A stretch of 64,000 bases of DNA from Athripsodes cinereus (lineage: Eukaryota > Arthropoda > Insecta > Trichoptera > Leptoceridae), in assembly GCA_947579605.1 (NCBI GenBank), contig OX388315.1, positions 868,001-932,000 of the forward strand. Direction: 5' to 3'. Positions 23,515 to 34,794 of this stretch are shown piece by piece (positions within the stretch are counted from its first letter, which is position 1; each line of letters starts with the position of its first letter). The translations under genes and the position numbers were made by a program. The notes beneath the pieces are model-generated. The model searched no databases and was not told where the DNA came from. It worked only from the letters and a program-made list of their open reading frames with translations.

Positions 23515-24035
23515 TAGATATATTATCAATATCTAATATTTTTTTGTGTGTGTATCACTGGTGTTTATTGTGTGTGCAATCTTCTTTGCATATCCTTCCC
23601 CCACTCCCTTCCTTATACCCCAGTGTGCTCACATAATTGTTACAAAAAACTCTCTCTTCTGCTGAAAACTTTGGTGATGTGCACACGCATATATATCAGT
23701 CATATATCAAACAGTTTCAATAGTGTAATTAAGTGATTGTGTTTAATAAAAGTAATTCAGTGATAATAAAAATCAAATAGTGATATTAAAATAAACAATT
23801 ATATAAGGTGTTTAAGTGCAATACAAGAAAGAAAAATAGAAATTTAGGGTGAGTTACAGCCTCCTATACACAGTCCTAATTTCAGTAGTGATATTTAGCC
23901 TTTTAACAGGAAAATATTCTACATAGGTATCTGATTTGTTTTGTCATCTGCACGTTGTGCCCGGATCCGGTAAAGCAATGGAGAGTTGGTAAATATTCTT
24001 AACATTTCATTCTGAATTAATTTGCTTTTAAAAGT
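23515..24035. other. Unassigned stretch
   Basis: No gene recognised. Confidence 0.35.
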
Positions 24036-24039
24036 CTTT

Positions 24040-24240
24040 GAATCATCTCAAGGGCGCTGGTGTACAGTACAGCCTTAAACTTGCTCCTGAAACTATTGAT
24101 AGGCTAATTTTCATGAGAAGTGTTGGTAACCGATTCCTCTCTTTATGTTTATCATTATAACATCTTCTAAAACTGGGGTAGACAATAAAGTAACAACCTG
24201 TAACAATCATTTTTCTCCATAAAGACATACCTCATCACTT
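24040..24240 (-). pseudogene. Possible CR1-like LINE 3' fragment
   Basis: Near its end one minus-strand frame reads SKFKAVLYTSALEMIQ and the sequence GCGCCCTTGAGATG. It resembles the end of the fragment at 13845-14110. Weak. Confidence 0.35.
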
Positions 24241-24493
24241 TCAATAATATCAATCTTTATGTAGGTGTTACATGTTAAACATTACGTTTCAAATGAAATT
24301 AAATATTTAGTAATTCCACTGATGCCTATATTAACTTTCGAGTCGGCTTTTGAAAGCTTCCTCTCATCGGAAAATTGATATTTATCCACGATATCCTATC
24401 TAAAGCAACTATATTATATTTGCCTGACGATAAGGGCAGAAGCATTAGAAAACCGGCACGCAAATGAATAAAGTCACCAGTGGAATAACTGAA

Positions 24494-24562
24494 TAATGGG
24501 TTAGTTGGAAGATATCGCGCTTCTGCTATAATAAACTCGCCCATTGCATAAATTTATTTGTT
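24494..24562 (+). repeat. LINE 3'-UTR fragment (GGTTAGTTGG family)
   Basis: GGGTTAGTTGGAAGATATCG, CGCGCTTCTGC and AATAAACTCGCCC match 7272-7330. Confidence 0.55.
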
Positions 24563-24679
24563 CAGTAATAATTTTGTGTTATTTTATTTCTACTATCGAT
24601 TTTTTTGTGCAGTAATTTTTTTTATTATTATTATTTAAATTTTGTAACATATTACTCATAATAATAATTATAATCTGGA

Positions 24680-24745
24680 TGATTTTTATAGCGCCGTTTT
24701 GTGGACAGCTCCACCTCAAGGGCGCATTGGATGTTTAATAGTATT
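24680..24745 (-). repeat. CR1-like LINE 3'-UTR fragment
   Basis: On the minus strand GCGCCCTTGAGGTGGAGC and GGCGCTATAAAAATC match the UTR at 13845-13890. Confidence 0.5.
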
Positions 24746-25314
24746 AGCTAGCATATGCAAATTATTAGAAATCATGTTATATTATTAACTTCAAATTATA
24801 ATGGGTTTTCATCAAGAACTGTTGCGTACGTGATATATAACGAATTCTGACCTTCTAAATAACAGTTATACATTTGATGATAAAAATGTGAGACCTATTC
24901 GTTACTGGGGACTCGACGAACAGTTTTTATCAAGAATATTATGATAAGTATTATTTTATTTCTCATAAATAAAATATTCATCATACAAAGAAGAGATTTT
25001 CTTTCAGTTTACTTACGAGTTTATATTTCCTGAAAATGTGTGTTAATGAATTATGAATAATTTAGTATGAAAGAGTATAAAGATATTTCCGAGTCCGTTA
25101 AGACAAAGATATACCTACCTAATCTCTCCTGATGTAAGAAAACTTAAAGGAATTTCTGATGAAGACGTAAAAACTTTCTGCTTTTATCCTGAGTACATAA
25201 TATAAACATACCTACTTTATTTTATAATAATATATTAATAGATTCTTTTTTGTTTGTTTGTGTTTACATATTTTAAAATCAATTCCCAAAGGCATCTTAT
25301 TCATAGTCCAGTAT

Positions 25315-26283
25315 GGCCAATTCTGAATCATAAAATAGTTTAGTTGCACTAACTAAGTCAACTAAATGTGAGGAGATAGTTGAGTCATGATGACGACCGG
25401 TGTAGCGCGGAGGCTAACGCACTTGCCTTTGAGTCACGAGGTCCCGGGTTCGATTCCCGGCCAGGGCAAAATGAAGAATGACCTTTTTCAGACTGCCCTG
25501 GGTCTGGGTGTTACATGTATATGTGTTTAGTGCATTGTATATGTGTGTATCGTCGTGTTAGTGCCCATAATACAAGATTCATATCTTAGTGTGGGACTAG
25601 CTCGGTCTGTGTGAATTGTCTATACATGTTATGTTATGTTATGTTATGATAATTAGTTCTAATTCGTATTCACAGTTTTCCGTACTAATGTAGTTAATTA
25701 GTTTATTTCGACATCTAAGCACAACTATAAATTTCGTCGCTCTATGGATTTCGTATTCAGAATGAAATTTTAGTTGACAGCCGACGACTAAAATAAGTTG
25801 GATTTGGCAGAATTTTATTCGCGACTTTTAATGTGCGAATATTATTAGTTGCTGTCATTTTGCCGCAGAATATTGCTATATTTTGGAAGTGTTAAGTTGT
25901 TTTTTCAATTAAAAGTAAAAATTTATATTTTAGGGCTCTCGCAACTATTTGCATGTATAAATTGTAAAATTATACCACCACCGACGCAAATACGAACGCC
26001 AAACTATATCAGCAAATCTGACATTTCACAATTTTCACACGCGAAGACTATTAAATTGTTGCCAGAAGTGTAAATCGGAACGTGAAAAACATTTTGTATT
26101 GCGGCATCACTGACTAAATATTAGTTTGTCCCATAGATTTTACCGTTTGCACTTGGTGGTTCTCAAGTTTATAGTTGTTTATAGTTCATAACTAATGCTA
26201 AATAACTAATATTATAATAACTAATATTAACTAATATTAATCAACTATTAGTTTAGTTAGTTCATTAAGATTCAGAATTGGCC
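25315..26283. mobile_element. 692-bp MITE, reverse copy split by a SINE
   Basis: Same 15-bp perfect terminal inverted repeats as 1934-2625 (GGCCAATTCTGAATC / GATTCAGAATTGGCC), interior in reverse orientation. It is 969 bp because a SINE was inserted at 25392-25645. The copy at 1934-2625 gives the empty-site sequence GTCATGATAATTAG. The frame at 25849-26073 lies within this non-coding element and is chance. Confidence 0.85.
25392..25645 (+). mobile_element. tRNA-derived SINE (family A), intact copy
   Basis: The tRNA-like head has A box TAGCGCGGAGGCTAACG and B box GGTTCGATTCC. A conserved body follows (GAATGACCTTTTTCA, CCTGGGTCTGGGTGTTACAT, CGTCGTGTTAGT, GACTAGCTCGGTCTGTGTG), then a (ATGTT)n tail. 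ATGAT flanks it at 25387-25391 and 25646-25650, a short target duplication inside the MITE. Related copies: 3350-3570 and 63719-63958. Confidence 0.88.
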
Positions 26284-26401
26284 ATATTCTCAACTAAAAT
26301 TTCTTGTTGTATTACATAAAAATACAATACATTGATTTCAACGGATGTCACGCGTGATCGTAATTTAAATATTTGTAATTTAATAAATGCAAACTTCATT
26401 A

Positions 26402-26720
26402 TATATTCCCACATCCCAAGTGGGGTAGGCAAAGAGAACGGAACGCCATATAGATCTGTCCCTACGCACTGCTTTCGCCTGCTCTACATTCATGAACCTC
26501 TCATGCACACACGTCGTTTTTTTTAGTCAACACACGACCATTCTTAGAATATTATCTACGTGATCAAGCTACGTAGTTCTCAGACGCCCCTTTTTTCAGA
26601 CTAGTATATCCGGTTTATCATCTTTTCCTCATCCATTCGTTCCACATGTCCAAACCATCAGAATTTATTTTCATGCATTTTATTCACAGCCCTCATCTTA
26701 CATCCGTTCATTTTCCAATT
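26402..26720 (-). pseudogene. LINE C-terminal fragment
   Basis: On the minus strand: WFGHVERMDEEKMINRIY, a broken ELRSLIT segment, then MNVEQAKAVRRDRSIWRSVL and FAYPTWDVG. This is the end of a LINE protein with the GHVERM motif and W.S.L..YP..D terminus, with stops and shifts. Same family as 17950-18145. Confidence 0.75.
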
Positions 26721-26868
26721 ATAGACTTTATAATAAGTTATGTTTCTGTAATTCTCTGTTAATAAAATAATGTTTTTCACACTCATTTTTCTTCCTATAA
26801 AGACATCATATTCTATTGGAGTTTCCATTACAGACAAAACAAAATATTATTTACAACAGTGTTAAACT

Positions 26869-27290
26869 TTATATACAGGTTTGCTGAAAGAGGTTGCCTC
26901 CGAGGATATGACTACGTTTACGAGCGAGTGCGTCACAGTTACAGAGGATGTGGATAGGTGTTTCATTATCCTCTGAACAAAGTCTGCAGACTGGGGTATC
27001 TGTCAGTCCAATTTTTGTCATGTGTTTCCTATGTTTCCATTGTCTACAGTGTCCTGTCAAGGTCCTGGTTAGAATCCTTATTTGATTTTTATTAAGTTTT
27101 AAAACTTCTGTGGTGAATTTCCGCGAGTACCCTGTCCTCAGTTCCTTCGCGTGATTCAATCCTATACTGTTGGACCAAATTTCATGGCTTTGATTCATGG
27201 CCCAGTTTTTTAGGCTAAGCCTGATAGTGCTAGACGGTAATCCGCATATAGGCTCAGGACCTATTGGTACCAATTAAGTTATGTACAGTT
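26869..27290 (-). pseudogene. C-terminal fragment of an RNase H-bearing LINE protein
   Basis: A 134-aa open frame starts GPEPICGLPSSTIRLSLKNW (after MVPI) and continues …GLNHAKELRTGYSRK…LTRTLTGHCRQWKHRKHMTK, IGLTDTPVCRLCSEDNETPI and HILCNCDALARKR. The C..C…H…C zinc-binding-like pattern and the TGHC motif are typical of the region after RNase H in insect LINEs. The RT, RNase H and endonuclease parts are missing. It is open to its stop at 26869, so the insertion may be fairly young. Confidence 0.8.
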
Positions 27291-28430
27291 ATCTCTTCTG
27301 AGCCCATTCTAGGTACGATGTGTTAGGTACTATTAAATACTATAAATAAACGTCAGGTTAAAAAACTAGTTGTATAATATTCTATATTAAACTAGAACAG
27401 GACCGTAGGAAGGAATTCGTGTTTACTTCAAAGCGGTTTCCAAGACATAGCAAGGAATGCAGCGACATCAATGTGGAACACAATATAGAGAATATGTAGT
27501 TTGTAGGAGCCCAGCGTTCTGATATAAGATTCATTAAAGAATTCCTTAGCGATGAGATGGGATTTTCGACGTGTTTTGTTGAGAGAAATCGTCAATCTTA
27601 TCATTCGTTAATGCTGATACAAGCAATCAACAATCATTTAAGAATATCTTCACAAACTTCATAGAATACCTCCATGTACTACGACATAAGACCTCACAAA
27701 ATATTTAGACAACATAATTATTTTTATTATTGAGGATGTTTTTGGATAAAATCACTACAAAATCTTAATTCTCAAACTTTCGTATTCTATCAATCATAGA
27801 GAAATAAACGCGTAACATGGGTAACAAATATATTTTATTCTATTTTTGTCCATCCACTCATTTGCGAGTGATTTATGGGTAATAAATATAGACCACATTT
27901 TCTGGTTATTAGGTACATTATAATATCCTTAAATATAATTCAGGAGAGCTGAATAAATGTGTATTACAAAAGCAGCCATTAGTTTAATACAGAATAGAGA
28001 AAAAACTTTTATGTTATATATTTATTTAACAAAGAAATGAGATTTTCATAATGAGAATTGATTATACTTACTATTACATTTTCACAATGCTAGGATATTA
28101 ATGTATTTATTCAAAAAATGGGCATTATTTTCCATTGTAATGTAACTAACTTATAAATATTATTAACTACAGAACTAAATGTCTGAATATTAACTCATAC
28201 AATGAATATGTTATTGTTCATATTAGTCATGATTATGTTGTTATAAAAATAAATTAAGTATTTCAGAAATTTACAAAAATTAAGAGTTCGGATTAATTAA
28301 TGTTTATTTTTTTAATTATAAAAAATATCTTTAAACGAAATTTTCGTTCTAAATGATGTTTAGGGTCATAATTATAACTATATTCCGTATATTTAGTTTC
28401 CGTTGGTCGACTATAATTATAGAAAAAGGA
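27290..28430. other. Largely unassigned stretch with an I-like 3' end fragment
   Basis: At 27831-27890 a TATTTTATTCTATTTTTGTC run, then CATCCACTCATTTGCGAGTG, matches the 3' terminus of the I-like element at 47833-47885 (minus strand), without coding sequence. The rest is not recognised. Confidence 0.5.
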
Positions 28431-28439
28431 GATCCAAAA

Positions 28440-28585
28440 AAAAGGATTACGTTAAATATTTATCGATTGCTTGACCTCATAATGACGCAATTGGCACAGA
28501 GACGCTCTGAATGGAGGAGGCTGGTTTCTGCCCTGTGCTCCCGAGAGGAGCGTTGAGGGCGAGATGATGATGATGATGATGACCT
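28440..28585 (+). pseudogene. LINE tail with (GAT)n
   Basis: Frame reads LAQRRSEWRRLVSALCSREE, R, stop, followed by GATGATGAT repeats. The A..R.EWR.LV pattern is a LINE C-terminus and the microsatellite is its 3' tail. Confidence 0.6.
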
Positions 28586-29161
28586 CATCATATTGTGATA
28601 GTGAAAATGGTGGAAGGTAATGGTATTCGAATTTGAAAGTATATTTTTTTTAGAAATGTGCACGAAATCGACTATTTGCCCAACCCTGTTATAGGATCCA
28701 CAGAATTACAATTATTGTGAAATCCACTCATAATTGATGTTGTACCTATGTACCTTGTTATAATCCAAAATACATATTATATTTTATTAACGGTGGATTA
28801 GCATTAAGTATATAAACATGTAGTACATGATTTTATATGATACCTTTACAAATTACGAGACAAGGGATGATAATAATGATATTATTTCTATATGCAGGAA
28901 GGATACTATACAATGTCTTAAAATATTATTTTGACCGTCATCAAGTTGTTGGATCAGTTTGACAGTTTTTCCATTAACTTTTTTATAATATATTTGTTAA
29001 ATTAATAAAAATAAAACACTCGTATTAATTATCTACTTCCATAGTGATTTTAATAATTACGAGCCTACTTTCAAGAGCTTCCACTAGTATCAACAGAGTA
29101 TAAGTAAATTTAACACTAAAAATAATCCCGATATCGCTCAAAAGCATTTTTTTTATTTATT

Positions 29162-30261
29162 TATGTACTCCAAAGCATTCGATTAAGTAGAATGGGAACA
29201 ACTTTTTAATACTCTAAACCAGATAGGAATGAGTTATAAAGACAGAAGAGCAATCTGGAGCTCATACAAGAACGAAATGGCTGTGATTAAAAGCGGAGAG
29301 AGCTGCGCAGAAGCAAGGGTCGAACAAGGTATAAGACAGGGATGTTCAATGTCGCCAGCTCTCTTTAACTGCTATATACAGCGAGCTTTTGATGATCTCA
29401 GAGAAGAAATGAAGAACTGGACAGAAGTAAAAATAAATGGGAAAAAGGTCGACATGATTAGATATGCTGACGACATAGCACTGCTCGCAGACTCCGAGAT
29501 GGAGCTGAACGAAGCCTTAGGAAAAATGGAAAGTATACTGCTGTCAAAGTATAACATGAAAATAAATAAAGATTAAACAAAATGTATGGTCGTTGGAAGG
29601 GATGAAGCGAGTACGAACATTGCCATAAATGGAGTGAGCATCAAACAAGTAAAAGAATTCGTGTACTTGGGCAGCAGAATAAACCAGGACGGACGCTCCA
29701 AATCAGAAATTGTGAGCTGAATAAACCAGGCACGAATTGCCTTTAACAAAAAATCTAAAATATTGGAATCCCCTAATATTGATTTAAACTTGAGGAAGAA
29801 TCTCACTAAAGCCTTTGTGTGGAGCATTTTGCTATATGGGTGCGAGACGTGGACCATCAGCAAGAGTGAAAGCGGACGGTTAGCGGCATTTGAAATGTAG
29901 TGCTATAGACGCATGCTTAAGATCCATTGGTCGGAACACGTCGAAAACGAAGAAGTATTAACCAGGGTAGGCGAAAAAAGGCAACTTCCTAAGAGAATCG
30001 GCCAACAACGAGCTAACTGGATTGGCCACAACATCAGACACCCAGGACTACTCATCGCCATCGCGGAGGGTAAGACCGAGGGGACAAATGGCAGAGGCCG
30101 ACCAAGAGACGCGTATATGGACCAACTGAAGAGGGACATGAACTGTGGCTCATACGTAGAGCTGAAAAGACTGGCTGAGAATAGAGACGAATGGAGAAGA
30201 AAAACCAAACTCGTTGCAGACCAATCCAATGGATTGTAACTTATTATATATATACTCCAAA
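29162..30261 (+). mobile_element. 5'-truncated non-LTR retrotransposon (DQSNGL family)
   Basis: Encodes the second half of a reverse transcriptase: SKAFD, GIRQGCSMSPALFNCYIQ, the catalytic RYADDIALLAD, FVYLGSRINQDG, GCETWTISKSESGRLAAFEM, RMLKIHWSEHVENEEVLTRV, RANWIGHNIRHPG and the terminus TKLVADQSNGL, then an AT-repeat tail. In-frame stops sit after SKAFD, near 29573, 29718 and 29898, so it is dead. TATGTACTCCAAA (29162-29174) and TATATACTCCAAA (30249-30261) match 12 of 13. They look like a target duplication whose left copy merges with the codons for SK. The endonuclease region is missing. Clade not assigned. Confidence 0.85.
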
Positions 30262-30394
30262 ACAGTAAATACACACAAACAAGAAGATCAACATTATGGA
30301 ATATATTGCTCCACTATAGACTAAGGTTTAATCTGGGATATTTCTTTAAATCTGCCCACAACAGTACTTTTTATTTAATTTTATTTATTATTAA

Positions 30395-30530
30395 CAATTT
30401 TTGTGTGTTAGCGATGGCTGCTTGTGTGATATGCTAGTGAGAACAGATGAATGAGCGGAATGTGCGATACTTAAATAATTGACTTAACTGTGGTACATGT
30501 TTGTGGATGACAGCTGAGTTATGAACGCTT
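30395..30530. repeat. Dispersed repeat, copy without MITE
   Basis: TTTGTGTGTTAGCGATGGC, GATATGCTAGTGAGAACA and AACTGTGGTACATGTTTGTG followed by GATGACAGCTGAGTTATGA match the two flanks of the MITE at 4071-4277. Confidence 0.65.
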
Positions 30531-30824
30531 GATTTTTATTTTTGTAAACCATATTTACAGTTGTTATCTGTTTTGTACTTTTTACCACTAAATAAAAAAA
30601 AACAATTTGAGTATGTAAATTTTTCATTATAACAAGTATGTATATAATAAATAAAAGCATTATTTCCAAATTAACCACACTAGCCTCATGGCTGGATTGT
30701 GGTCGCAAAATATTCTATATTAATTCATTCAATGTTCATTACCACTTACTTACATTATCCCTATTATTATTTTTATTTTTCATAAATAACAGCATGTATT
30801 TGAATTTAATTTCATCACTTTACG

Positions 30825-30905
30825 TTAGTCCGATGATGAGAAAGGAAGCTCTTGAAAGCCGGGTCGTGATTAAAAGTATACCTGTGGAAGTCCTAAATAT
30901 ATAAG
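30825..30905 (+). repeat. Hammerhead-like sequence, variant
   Basis: CCGATGATGAG, an imperfect GAG…CTC hairpin and GAAAGCCGGGTC, then CCTGTGGAAGTCCTAAATAT and AAGTGTTTT. It parallels 38440-38520. The first U of the CUGAUGA block is C here, which would be expected to abolish activity. A GUC follows GAAA at a plausible distance. Confidence 0.4.
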
Positions 30906-30909
30906 TGTT

Positions 30910-31610
30910 TTATTTTTATTAAAGTTCATAATTGTCTATTGAGCTATAAAGGACATGGTGTAATTTCTTTTCGACATATTATTATTATCCAGATTTGGTA
31001 CGTTCATTTGGATAGATAAATAGATAGATATACACTACACAGGCTGTAATAAAGTATATAATATTTTCGTATACATAATAGTAATCTTCTCATATTTCAT
31101 TATTTACTTACATAATGTATGTATGTGTAATATGTGTTCGTGTGTACAAATATAATATTTACTTCTAAGATACAAGGTTTCCGCCCTCATACAATTATTC
31201 TGATAATAAATGATTGGATACTAGCTATAGATACGACTTTGCTCAGAGTTTACTAGAGGTAATTTTTATTTCAATATTTTAAATTGCTCTTATTGCCAAA
31301 TACATTTCCTGACAATTTCTCAACAATGAATTTCATTACAATTAAAAATCCTTTGTTTGAGTTTTACAAAATTATGTATGTATTATTAATGTGACTCATA
31401 TTTCGATATGACATGTAATGTCTTTATCAAATTATTTTGTTGAATTGAAATATATGTACCTACTATAATTAATTTTTACCGATATCAAGTTATAATAAAA
31501 CAAAAAAAAATACCAACAATGTATTACTTTCTCATATTAATTGGCTTTTAGTTTTCTTATAGTAATATCATAGAATATTATTCAAAATTAATTATTCTAT
31601 TACATGTTCT
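30910..31610. other. Unassigned AT-rich stretch
   Basis: No gene or repeat end recognised. A short (ATAG)n-like run lies near 31010-31030. Confidence 0.35.
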
Positions 31611-31614
31611 GTGG

Positions 31615-32300
31615 CATTATTTTGCCTGGCCAGCTACGTTTTACCACCACCCCAGGGTCCATGGGTCAATTGCTCGGGTCGACATATGGGGATAAAATTA
31701 TTTAAACACTGATTCCTGATTGCTCTTCCTTTATTAGATCTCCTTACACATGGGAGCAGATGTGACACGTACTACTAAGTGAACCATCCGACTTTCGATG
31801 TTGGCGCGTTTCCCACAAGATCCCCAGTCTCTGATCGCCCTCGTGGCTGGCTGCAACCCCCAACCTTCGACCCCGCAACTTGGAACCGCCTCTGTTGGCA
31901 ATGATTATCATAAATTATTCAACTATATACACTCTATTATGTCGAAGCCAATGTTTCACTGGTATCAGATCAAGAAACTTACCACAATTCTTGCGGTTAT
32001 ATTCTTTGGAATACTCCAGGTTCGAGGTACCACGTGGGTGAGCAAATTCACTTCTCTGGGTGTTGGCTTCTAAATCTTCTCGTAGATTTGTACTCGCGAA
32101 TGAGTTTACTTCGTTACAATTAACAAAAACACAACACAATGGTGTTTCAATACATTTCCTCCCGGCAAATATCGGGATGGAAATCGCAGTCTCCCTTCTT
32201 TCACATCGCGCTTACGAACTCAAGACCATTGTCTCCCGCCTGTCACAGAGGTAAAATTTGGAATGTCACGCCGCGACAACCCTTCTCTGCGCCAACATTT
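31615..32300. other. GC-richer block of unknown nature
   Basis: Less AT-rich than its surroundings, with phrases such as CCACCACCCCAGGGTCCATG and CCGCAACTTGGAACCGCC. Open frames at 31798-32073 and 32139-32411 resemble nothing I know. It could be part of an old LTR element or another repeat; no terminal repeats were found. Confidence 0.35.
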
Positions 32301-32544
32301 CTTTTCATTCCATGTAACAATAGTACTTTTTTTGACGTATATCTCCTGTGTTGCCACTTGATAATATTGCCAGCATTAAAAAATGATCTATGCGCGATAA
32401 TCCGTCGGTAATATACCGCTACAGCGAATGAGACTGAGTATAGAGGGGATTAGCTATTGTTCGTTTGCTTTACAGATACATTTTTCACAATAGTCATTTA
32501 ATATTATTAATAAAATATTTCAGTAGGTATCTGAAATACACTCA

Positions 32545-32840
32545 TGAAATTTCGACCATAATGGTCTGAAACAGGGATTGGTGGGATTGGTGAACGTAGG
32601 TACCATGATTAAAGTGCACTTACGTATTTTAAGGTCGACTTTGGGTATTCTGCAGAATACATCAGAGGGCAGAAGGCCATTAAACAAAACGAGAAAAAGA
32701 TTGTTAGATAACATCAAACGAGATCTAGCAAAACTAAATTCTAAAGACGACTGGCAATCCACCGCTCAGGAAAGAAAGACTTGGAGATCCCCTCTTTTAC
32801 ACGAGACTTGTCTCTGTAAGGAGGATGTTTCGATTTAAGT
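32545..32840 (+). pseudogene. LINE C-terminal fragment
   Basis: The frame at 32578-32838 includes GRRPLNKTRKRLLDNIKRDL, AKLNSKDDWQSTAQERKTWR and S. This is the GRP…W.D.I..DL…W…AQ.R..WR pattern at the end of many LINE proteins. Upstream ACAGGGATTGGTGGGATTGG belongs to a dispersed repeat also seen near 22340 and 60440. Confidence 0.6.
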
Positions 32841-32893
32841 TTAAATGAAATAATTTCATTAACTGTATCGGCATTTACTTTGTAACACTTCAT

Positions 32894-33017
32894 TTTAAAT
32901 TATCAAATAAAATAAAATAAATATTTATTATTTTTGTTTCGTGTTACTGTTGAGCACTCAACAGTAACACGAAACAAAAATAATAAATATTTATTTTATT
33001 TTATTTGATAATTTAAA
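32894..33017. repeat. 124-bp palindrome
   Basis: Two perfect 61-bp inverted arms (32894-32954 and 32957-33017) are separated by only 2 bp at GTTGAG-CA-CTCAAC. A one-base indel ends the match on the outside. It is strongly AT-rich toward the ends and GTGTTACTGTTGAG at the centre. No hammerhead-like core is present. Confidence 0.9.
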
Positions 33018-33284
33018 TGAAATAGTCTATATATTTACATTTATTTATAGATTCATCATATTGTTATATCTGTATTATTTGTTTGTTAAATAAAATATCA
33101 TTATTATCTCATATCTTATTTATTTAACAAAACAATATTAGATTCTACATTTTGGACACAATATAAGATTAATAATATAATTTAAATATAACATTAAATA
33201 ACAAAAACCATAAAATATTAAAATAAATTTGTATTCAAAATGTAGAACCCCAACATTATTCGAGTTGATTCTTCCATGATGTTC

Positions 33285-33605
33285 TATGAAATAGTACAAT
33301 CATGGGAGATCACTTACAGAGCTACAGGGACAAAAACCTTCTTACTATCCTGGTGGACAATAGAAGTACGGCCTTCTGCATGCTTTATTTGAGCCTGTCA
33401 TCTACTCTATAGACTCTTAGATATTAAACCATTCACAGACAACACTATAGGTACGATGATTGTGGTAGGTGTTCTCCACATATCTTTGATTTCGTGAGCA
33501 AGATCTAGATAGTTTACTATCTTATCTTTATTTAAATTTTCATCGTGCGGTATAGTGATGTCTGCATCTGCGATCAACCAACACAATATCTGGTCGATTA
33601 GCTAG
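33285..33605 (-). pseudogene. Retroelement protein C-terminal fragment
   Basis: Minus-strand frames read ANRPDIVLVD, then ADADITIPHDENLNKDKIVN, YLDLAHEIKDMWRTPTTIIV, PIVLSVNGLISKSL, stop, and in another frame MQKAVLLLSTRIVRRFLSL, stop. This string (NRPDIVL.D…IPHDEN…KYLDLA.EI..MW……VPIV.S..GL…L) is a common C-terminal region in animal retroelement polyproteins. One shift and two stops; the RT part is absent. The exact clade is not certain. Confidence 0.7.
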
Positions 33606-33609
33606 AACA

Positions 33610-33870
33610 GTAATAATAATCCCGTGGAGCACCCGGTAAAGAATTGGTCTCCCACTCTTCTCCATAAGTTTTCGAGTGTCCTGTAAAAGGCAGGTGTTCG
33701 AAAAATAAGACATTTTACATCTTTAATTCGGCGATGAGGTTTGCCACCCATCCTGAATGTCTTAATTTTATATTGGCACGGAGAAGACAGCTTGCATGTT
33801 TTATATGCAGCTGATCTGCTGGCTACCCCACTTGTGGGATATGCCGTGATGGTATAGTAGTAGTAGTAGT
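33610..33870 (-). repeat. ~240-bp dispersed repeat with (TAG)n
   Basis: Complete copy on the minus strand relative to 59638-59880: GGAGCACCCGGTAAAGAATT, TTTTCGAGTGTCCTGTAAAA, CCACCCATCCTGAATGTCTT, TACCCCACTTGTGGGATATG and CCGTGATGGTATAGTAGTAG. The (TAG)n is a LINE- or SINE-like 3' tail, so the transcribed strand is probably this plus-strand reading. Confidence 0.75.
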
Positions 33871-34364
33871 AATAATAATCATTATTATTGTTATTGTTGT
33901 GGAGGCAAAGGTCCAACAAAGGCTTTTTTCAGCCATCGGAAATACATAAGTAAGTATTTATTTTTGCTCAGTCAAATATATCACTACCACCTTGACAATA
34001 ATTGTTAAACCTAATTGCTGGACAGTGGACAAAACCAGCTTAAATTAAGCATTGGGACACATTTCCTGTTACCTAATAAAAAGAGTTTGCACAATTTTTT
34101 GACTATGCAGATGAGGTATCAGTCTCAATATCTTCACTCACGCATATACAAAAAATCCAATAAAATACAAACAAACATAAAAGGTGCAAACATAATTACT
34201 ACCTACCAAACTACAAATATTTGCATAGATTTGTACCTTGTACTAACGATAATATTATGTAGAAGATATTATATTATGAAGATAATTAATATCATTATCA
34301 AAAGACAGTGAACATGTCTTTTTTTAGATAGATGAAAAAGTATTCTAAGAATTATACTAAAGAA

Positions 34365-34605
34365 AGATCTCTCTATTTTTTCAGAATGTTTTCAGGTGTC
34401 CTGTAAAAGGTAGGTAGGTATCCGCAAAACATCACATATCAAAAAAATTACATCTTTAATTCTAGGATAAAGATATGCAGGATTGTATGATTCCAATCCT
34501 GCATATCTCAACTTTAATTTGCACGGAAAGGACGATCTTCATGTTTAATATATAAAGTGGGTCCGCTGGCTACCCCACTTTTCGAAATTCCATGATGGAA
34601 TGAAT
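34365..34605 (-). repeat. ~240-bp dispersed repeat, with internal hairpin
   Basis: CAGGTGTCCTGTAAAAGG through GCTGGCTACCCCACTT. Inside, GATATGCAGGATTG and CAATCCTGCATATC (34475-34510) form a perfect 14-bp hairpin not found in other copies. Confidence 0.65.
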
Positions 34606-34794
34606 AAATGAAAGTATATTTTAGAATGGACCTCAATAACCTACTATCGAATTGTCTTGTGATCCATCGACTTTTTTTTCTCCATTCATAACTTATGCTG
34701 TGATACTGATAATTGTATTGTTCTTTTTTTTGTGTTTTTTTGACTTTTTATTATGATTGTTGTGCCTTAATTTTCTATACTTGTGTATACATCA

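Noticed and set aside
25392..25465. tRNA gene at the SINE head
   Set aside because: A and B boxes are clear, but the outer ends do not pair into an acceptor stem and the conserved SINE body follows directly.
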